DNA from: a virus
DNA: 27,158 nucleotides
Strand: one strand, 5' to 3'
Virus record (IMG/VR): IMGVR_UViG_3300020465_000074
Span: 1 to 27,158 of that record
Below the pieces are notes generated by a model, which worked only from the letters and a program-made list of their open reading frames with translations, did not search any database and was not told where the DNA came from. The position numbers were made by a program, and so were the translations under genes. Shown here piece after piece: positions 11,201 to 20,200 of the stretch. The first letter of the stretch is position 1. Each line of letters starts with the position of its first letter.

Positions 11201-14200
11201 TACAAAAGTATGAGGATCTGTATTTGTGGAAGGTATAGTAGTTAATACTTGTAATGTTATTGTAGTGTCAGTAGTTGCCTGAACAGTAATTGCTGTATTA
11301 TAATATGGATCATTACCATTAGATCTTGGATATGATTTTTGAGCAGCCGTACCAGTAGCACCACCAAATCCACAACTAAATTTAATAGATTCTTGTTCTA
11401 ATCTAACACTTGTTCCTGATTTTATAGTATGTGTTCCTATCTCAAGAACCATTAATCCAGTATTAGGATCATACGTAGTTCCTGTCGTTGGTGTATAAGC
11501 AACAATTGGACTTGTTCCGACATTTGTTTCAAATTGAGTATCTGTCGCACTGGATACAACTAACCACTTATTACTTGAAGGATCGGTTACTCTTGGATAA
11601 GTATGATCTGATCCATTATTATCCATAGCACAGGTAAATGTGATTGAATTATCATCAAATTTAACCTGTTCATTATTAGTAAACTTATGAGGAACAAATA
11701 CAGCACCAGAAATAGCACTTACAAATGTATGATCATCCACATTAGTAGAAGGTGTTGTTGACAATACATTTACAGTAATCGTACCAGCATCGGTATCTAC
11801 AGCAGTGATTGATATAAACGTATCGTATGCTGGATCAGCACCACCAGCAGGATTACCTGTTCCAGATGATCTAGGATATGTCTTTTCAGCAGCAGTACCA
11901 CCAAATTCACAACTAAATGTTAATGAATTTGGAGCAATCTTAACTTTGTTAGTTGTATTTAATGAATGCTTACCAATATTCAATACCATATCACCTGTTT
12001 GTGGATTATAGTCAGCCCCACTAACATCATAATGTTTACCAGCACTAACAGTCATAATACCAGCAATAGAATCATACTCTGCATAATTAACCTTATAATC
12101 CACAGGAGCAGGTATTGTATGACTTCCATCAATAGTTAATAACAAATCACCAGTAACAGAATTATAATCTGCCTTAGTAGGTGTAAATGATTCACCCATA
12201 AAGGATCCAGTGTATGCTGTAATAGAATTATTAGTTGAACTTACAAACTTATGAAGATAGTTAATATCATTGACTCCAATAGAAACTGGATTGCGATAAC
12301 CAGATCCGAATGTTAATTCATCATAATATGCCCAAACTTCACCATTCTTGAAATAATTATGAGGAATAGTACAAATACCAGCAAATACTTCAAATGTTCT
12401 TTCAGATGCAACTCCAACTAACTGTAAAGGTCTATCAGTATCTTGGAAAACATTGGTTGTTATTCCAGCATGTTGTACCTCACAATCCATCCACATATTT
12501 TCTACTTTAACTGCTTCAGGAGTTCCTAAAGCAAATCCATGTCCAGTATTAGTAGTAACTGTCATAATTCCAGATCTGTGGTCATAATGAGCAGTTTGAA
12601 TACCACCACCAACAGGTCCAACTGATGTTCCAACACCAACAATACTACCAATAGTACCATTAACCAACTTAGGATGAACTCTAGCACCAACTAAAGGAGC
12701 ATAACCACGTCCAACTGTTGATCCTAAAGAAACTATTAATCCACCTCTAGGAATTTGGTTTTGATTAATATCAAATTCAGATTGAATCTTTTGTCCATTT
12801 TCAGAACTAATACCAGTAAATACAACACTAGAAATTCCAGCACTAGTATCTGTTACAATCTCATAATTATTTCCTAAGTTGTTAAGAGTTAAAGGTGTTT
12901 GGAATACTCCATTAACAAATAAAATACCATTACCCACACTAACACCTGTTGATGTATTAGCACCTCCAACAGTTAGAGTATATGTTCTTCCAATTCCAGT
13001 AAATGAATCTGAAAGATCATCAAATATCATATTTGTATCATAATTTGATCTTAAGAAAGTTCTTCCACTATATTCTGCTTTAACATACGGAAGATTAGTT
13101 AAACTTCTTCTTGTTCTAGTATTTCCTTTTGGAGCATCTAAGAACCATGCTGTACTATCAACAACATTAAATGATCCTCTATAAACTTGGACATTACTGT
13201 TGGCAACATGAATTTGTTCTGATAATCCTAAACATCCTCTCTTAACTTTAACAAGAGGAATTGTTCCATTAACTGAATTAATTGTTCCTACAAGATCTGT
13301 ACCAAATCCAACTTCTTCAACCTTCATATATTCATTATTAACCTTTAATACATCTCTTGGTTGAACGGAACTTATTCCACTCAAAGAGAACTGAGAAAGA
13401 CCTATACCAATTGTTGATGGAAGATTATGGTTAATTGAAGTATATGTAATTGGTTGTTGAATAATACCATCAAGTCCAATAACAGTTTTACTCAATTTAT
13501 TTGTCATCTCAAGTTTATGGGCATTACCCTGACCCGAATTAGTAAATGTTATTGGAATAGCATCATCAGCACTTACATACTCTTTTCTACTAAACAACTG
13601 AATTTTATCTGGATCCAATGCCTTAACATATACAGTAGATGGCATTGTTGTTTGAACAAACCCATTATTGTCCATAGTAGCAGCAATTCCTATTGCTACT
13701 GGAGCAACACCTATAAATGTTGAGGCTTCTTTATATGTTATCTCTTCATTATCATTAAAGAAATGATTTGGTATTGTTAATGTACTTCCACCACCAACAG
13801 TTGTAGAAACAGTATTTGGATCTGATGGATTAAATCTCTTAAAGTAAATTGGTGTTCCTTCAAATTTAAGATCAAAATTAACCTTATTTCCTCTACTACC
13901 ATTAGGACCATCATATGATGCTAATATTAAATCACTAGAAACTGGACCATACTCTAGAATATCTGGTTCATTCTCAAAGTCATTTAAAGTACTGAATACT
14001 TCATTATATGCCTGAACTTCAATTAATTCTTCAGTATCAATAAATTCTTGATCTGGGTAGAATAAGAACTCAAGATTTTGTCCAGCAGTATTTGATCCAA
14101 AAGTTCCAATACCAGTATCTGTTCCAACAGAAACGTGTGGATATTGAACTGTTACTGCATCATCATTCTTATCCTGTATGACAATAACTTGATGAATAGC

Positions 14201-17200
14201 AGAAGTAGTTCCACAAGAAACCCTTACAAGAGATTTGACAGTACTGTCATTCTCTATAACAAGTGGTTTAGTTACCATTATTGGTTGTATGCTCCCTGAA
14301 GAACCCTTACCACTAGAATATGAGGATTCATATCTAAGAGTTCTTTCAGATCCTTCTGGTTGATTTGGAACGTTAAATCTGTATGTTCCTATACCAGCAG
14401 TAGTCGTACCAAGTCCAACAATATTTGTACTAACAACTAATGCCGAGTTCCTATCATTAATACAATCAAACGAGATAGTTCCTGATTCTACCTTTGTTGT
14501 TAATATACCAACTTTACTTAAACCACTACTACTGAATGAAACATCTAAAACATCTCCATATATTTCTGAAATATATGTACTTTCTCCATCATAATTTATG
14601 ATGAGTTCATTATAATCTAATTCACCAGTAACTTTGTCTTTTATAATTGAATTAGCATAGAAAGCATTGAAGTCTGTATGTGAAAATTCTGCTATAGTTG
14701 TAGTAGTAACTCCTAATGGAATTGCTCTCCTACCTATAGTAACGTCCATGAATCCAAGATTATTGGTAGATGGACGTGTATTACTCTTACTTAAAGTTGC
14801 AGTATGAGTACTATCAATACTTACAATTTCAGTTCCATCTTCAATACCAGGACCAGTTAGAGTTGTTCCAATACCAACTTTAGATACTGATGTTAAATCA
14901 AAATCCTCACTAGTTAATGTTGTTCCACTTATACTTCCAGTAAATGTAGTTCTACCAACGGCAACATCAACATTTTTACCTACCAAATCAACACATCCAA
15001 ATTCTTTAGTACCAGAAGATACTAAATCACTACCAAATGATGTTTTAATAATCTTAAGATCATGATCTTTTTCAAATTTTTCAGTAGGAGTAAAGTTTAA
15101 AGTTTTTCTATTGAAGGTATCAACATCTGCAGAAAAATCACCAAGTTTTATATTAGTAAAGTCTGATGTTTTTTCTAATATGAAAGCATTATCAGTACTT
15201 GTTAATACTATAAGATCACTAAATTGAGTATCAAATGTATCTGGATCTATAATTTGTACCAAATATTTTGCATAATTTGTATTGATTTCTTCTATTTCTG
15301 TGAATAAATCTTGACTACCTTTACTTGAAAATCTGCCACTAATATCATCATGAATAATAACCCTGTTTGTTCTACACTTAGTGTAATCGGTTAATCTCTT
15401 ATTTCTAAAATTAACAAACTTAGAATTAATATCATCTCTCACATCATAATCATTAGCAAGATCAAAATAATTAATAGTATCTACTCTTCTTTCGGAAGTA
15501 ATATCAAGAACAATAGAAGATACCACTGGTTGAGTAGTTCCTATACCAACAGCACTTACTTTATTTTCTATTATAGTATCTGAGAAATTCTTAAGACCTG
15601 CTGGATGTATTAACCTATTGACTGGATCAACAAAGTCATCCCAAGTTTTTTCACTTTTAATAGAATATGAAAGATTTTGATAATAATCATTATCTGGTAT
15701 TACTTGAAAATCTTCACTCAATTTACCAGTATTATCTAACCAACCATAATCCTGTCTATTAGAATAATCAACTCTAAATTTAGCCTTATTATTAATAAAT
15801 CCAGTTACTGTAGCAACAGTACCACTAGACGATCCAGTAATTCTATCACCCATCTTCAGTTCATCTATTCCATCAATTTTAATAAAATCTTCTCTAGATT
15901 CAACAACAAAAATATCTTTCTCTACAAAATCTAGTCCTTCTTTAACTAAAATAGTTTCATTAAGTGCGAATCTAGCTCTTTTTTGAACAGGAGCAAAAGT
16001 AGGATACTTAGATCTGTTTATGATATTAGCATATCCAGATTGATATGTTTTAGCAATTCCAGGATTTGTACTTACTCCAATTAAATCAAACTCAAGAATA
16101 TCTGGATTTATTGCTTGATAAGATTTAACTTTAAAGAATTGATACTTATAATTTTCGGAATTATAACCAGTCCAACTAGGATCAACAGTTACACCAGATG
16201 CTGATGACTGTTGTGTTCCAATACCAGATTCTCCAAATAATTGAATACCTTCAACAAAAATTTCATCACCCTCTTTAAATGGAGACTCATTATACCCATT
16301 AATAGGTGTTTCCATAACACATCTAGCCACTGTTCCATTAGTGGTCATAGAAACTATTCCAATACCATTAGAGTTATTGATAGCAACAACTCTATGAGTT
16401 ACTGAATCTAAACCTTTAATAGGAGCAATTACATTAACCCCAGTGATACTTTGATATGGAACATTAGCAGTTAATGAAGTTCTATCAACTACCTCATCAA
16501 TTTCTGGATTATAAAGAATCAAATCTGGAGAACTTAGGTAATCAAGACCACCATCAACAACTTCAACTTCGTCAATTTGATCTAAATCATCTATCCTAAC
16601 AACTGGTGGAATAAACGCTTCTGGTCTTAATGTTTTATCTGATGAATATTCAAATCCAAAATCAATTATTCTTATCTGATTGATTTTACCAATAGAAGTA
16701 GACAAAGCTACTACATTAGCATTCTCGCCCCGTAAACTAGTTACGGAAGTAAATCCAGGTACACTCTTATAACTAAAACCTTCTGATATTAATTTAACAC
16801 TCTTTATAGGTCCAACTACTGTTTCGGATTTACTAGAATATTCAATAACATCACATTGATCCTTCTCATATGTCAAAACTTCAGGAACCGATCTTGGTGA
16901 AATCTTAAAGGTTTCGTCAGTAACATCAAATACTTTATAATCACCACTATAATTACTATCTACAAACTTAATTTGAGAATAATTAAGAACACTAGTATCT
17001 GTTGTGCTAATATAACCACCCTTTTCTAAAGCATAGTACATTACAGATGGCAATGCTGTGGAGAATCCTATTGATACCGCAGCACCTACAATATTTCCAC
17101 TAAAGTCAAAAATCTGTCCACCTGTTGTACCTAAACCAACTGTTCCAACTCCAGAAACACTGAATGTTTCTCCTGCTACACCAGCATTAATAAATTCGTT

Positions 17201-20200
17201 TTTATATTCTTTATCATAAAATAGTTTAAAATCAAACCCATCTAAACTACTGGTTGATAAACCAAATGTTAAATTTGAATTTTTAACAACTGTTATTTGT
17301 GGGTTAATTAGAGAAACTTCATGCTTATTACCACCATCACTAGTAATATTAACAATATTTGGCGGTATTGATACAGAATCTTTATATGTCTCAGATAAAT
17401 TAAACTTATTTGAATCTATTTCATGTACAAAATAACCACCAGTAGTTAATCCAGAAGCTATTTCGTCACTATCATAGAATAGTTTGTCACCAGTTTTATA
17501 CCCATGATTATTAATTGTTATGGAATTGTTAAGAGTATCAATGTCTGATGCTTCAAAAATTACAGTATTAATTAATAATTTCTCATGTTCTTTATTGTAA
17601 CTAACTGATACTGGAGCAGTAGATCCCAATCCAACAACAACATTAGGTACAACATTTAGTGATATCAGATCATTATTTTGTAATCCATGAGTTGTTGTAT
17701 TTGCTGCTCCTATTTCAGTAATAACTGTAGAAACAATCCTATCAATATTAGCAGTTAATTGCTCATAATCAGATTCAAATGTATATTCATAATCATTGCT
17801 ACCGTTACCAAAGAAATATAATCCAGCTTCTGTTTTTGCTGCTCCAGCATTTGTAGCAAGTCCTATATGATTTGTACCTTTATCGATAACATATACATCA
17901 CTAACACCACTAGACTGATTTGGAATATAGAACTGATTTGATGCGTCATCATCTCTACCAACAAGGAAAGATGCTTTTGCTAATGGTTTTCTTAACTTAA
18001 CCTTTTGACCTGTTGTAAATGGATGATTTGGTACATATATTGTTTGTGGTGGAACAGGAACTTCAAGACTAATTTCTCCATAAGTGTAATCTAAACTAGA
18101 TCCACTAGTAGTTCCTAATCCAACTGAATTATTTGGATTAAAATATTCAATTTGATTAACTTTAGACTCAAAATAATCAGTCTTAACAGGAATAGTAATA
18201 CGATTGTTTATTACATCAATATTAGAACCATAAGTATGCCCAATACCAGTACCATATCTTCTAACTCTTATAATTTTTTCTAGATCATAAAGATTTAAAA
18301 CTTTAAGAATCTCACTACCAATTTGAATAGATCCACCAATAGAAACTGTATTTGGTATTTCATTAACATAAATGTCTTCAACAGTTCCAGCAGAACTATT
18401 ATTAACATTCATTGTCTTTGCTAATCCAATAATATTTGTACTAATACCAACCTTAAACGAATTATTTAATCTATAATTTGATGTACTAAGACCAGAAATC
18501 AATACTGTATCTTCATCATTTAATGGCAGTGAAGGTAGGAAATGAGCCTGAATTTCATTCTCATTCTGCCAAACCAAAATAGAATTCTCAAATTTAGTTA
18601 AATCAGTCTTAATACTAGAAACACCAATACCAACTATCTCATCAACTATTCCTCTAGCACCAGTACCATTAGTACCAGTATTATCAAAAGTAGTAAAATC
18701 TCCAACTTTATACTTCGATCCACCATCTAAAACTTGGAAACTATCAACAACACCTCTAGTTACTGATTCAACAACAGATTTTTGTTTAATAATCTCATTA
18801 GACTCAATCAAGAAATCATTATCTGCAAATCGATCATTTACTTTATATGGGAATGTATTTCTAGATAAACGAGAAGTATTAAAATCGAAAGATTGATCCA
18901 ATGAAATATTTTCCTGAATCAATGGTAATCTATATGTTTTACCAATAAAATATGGGAATACTGGTGTAATATTATCACTATCTAAAGTAGAAAAATAAGC
19001 ATATATTCCATTAGGGAATTCTGGTGTCTTACAGAATCTACCATTATGTTTATCTAAATCACCGTTAGCATCATATCTCCAATCATTTACAAAGAATCCA
19101 GCAGGAACATCTGGTCTATCAAACCAATCAATATCCTTAACATATCCAGAAACTAAACGCTTAACCTCTCCAATATCATCAGGATCAGAATATCCATATG
19201 GTCCATAAATTGGACATCCATCATATGCCCAACCAATAATAGGAGAATGTGTACCAGTTCCAGCAGCAACATCAACTCCTTCATCATTGAAATGTTCTGC
19301 TAGATGCTTACTATAAGCACTAATATTAAATGTTACTGTATCTGGACTATCACTTAATCTCTTTTTATTCTCTTCATCATATTGCCATGTAGTTGGATCT
19401 TCTGCTAAATGGTAATTGCCAAGAGTATTCTCATGATTTACTCTATCAATAGATAATTCTCTTACTCTAGCATCTAATAATCCATTATGCCCTCTAGCAT
19501 TTACAAATACATTTGTACTCGTATCAGAATATCCAATACCAGTATTAATCACAACAACATCAATTAATTGACCATTATTGATTATTGGTTTTAATTGTGC
19601 ACCACTACCAATAGGTCCACTTATCTCTAATTCTGGTAGAGAATTATATTCTTTACCCCTATTAAGAACAAAAACGTCCTTAATTTCTCCATTCTCTACA
19701 AAAGCTTTTACTTCAGCATCTCTACCATTCTGAATAACGATATCAGATTTTAACTTATGATTAACAACTCTTGATCCATAATGACTACCTTTTTCATAGA
19801 CATATGCTCCAATTATTTCACCTGTAACGATAGGTGTTACTAAATTTGTAAAATTAACAGCAATATTATTATCTGAAGTAGCTTCTATACTTACACTAAT
19901 ATTTGGATATTTAAATACCTGATATCCAGTACCACTAGATCTTAAATCAATATACTTTCTTCTTGAATAGTCTTCAGGATGTGTTAATTTAAAGGAATTT
20001 TCATCAACTTTAACAACTCTATATGAAAGAGAAGTATCTAATCCCTCAATAGTTGTAGGAGAATCTACACCCATACCAACCATTGTAGTATATTCTACAA
20101 GATCATTATCTCTAAATCCATGATTTTTGAAGTTTATAGTATCATAAGAAGTAGATATTCCTGAAGGTTGAACTGGTAATTTTCTATACTGATAATCAGA

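Noticed and set aside
13454-13723. 89-residue plus-strand open frame
   Set aside because: It lies wholly antisense within the giant structural gene and has an improbable asparagine/cysteine/isoleucine-rich composition.
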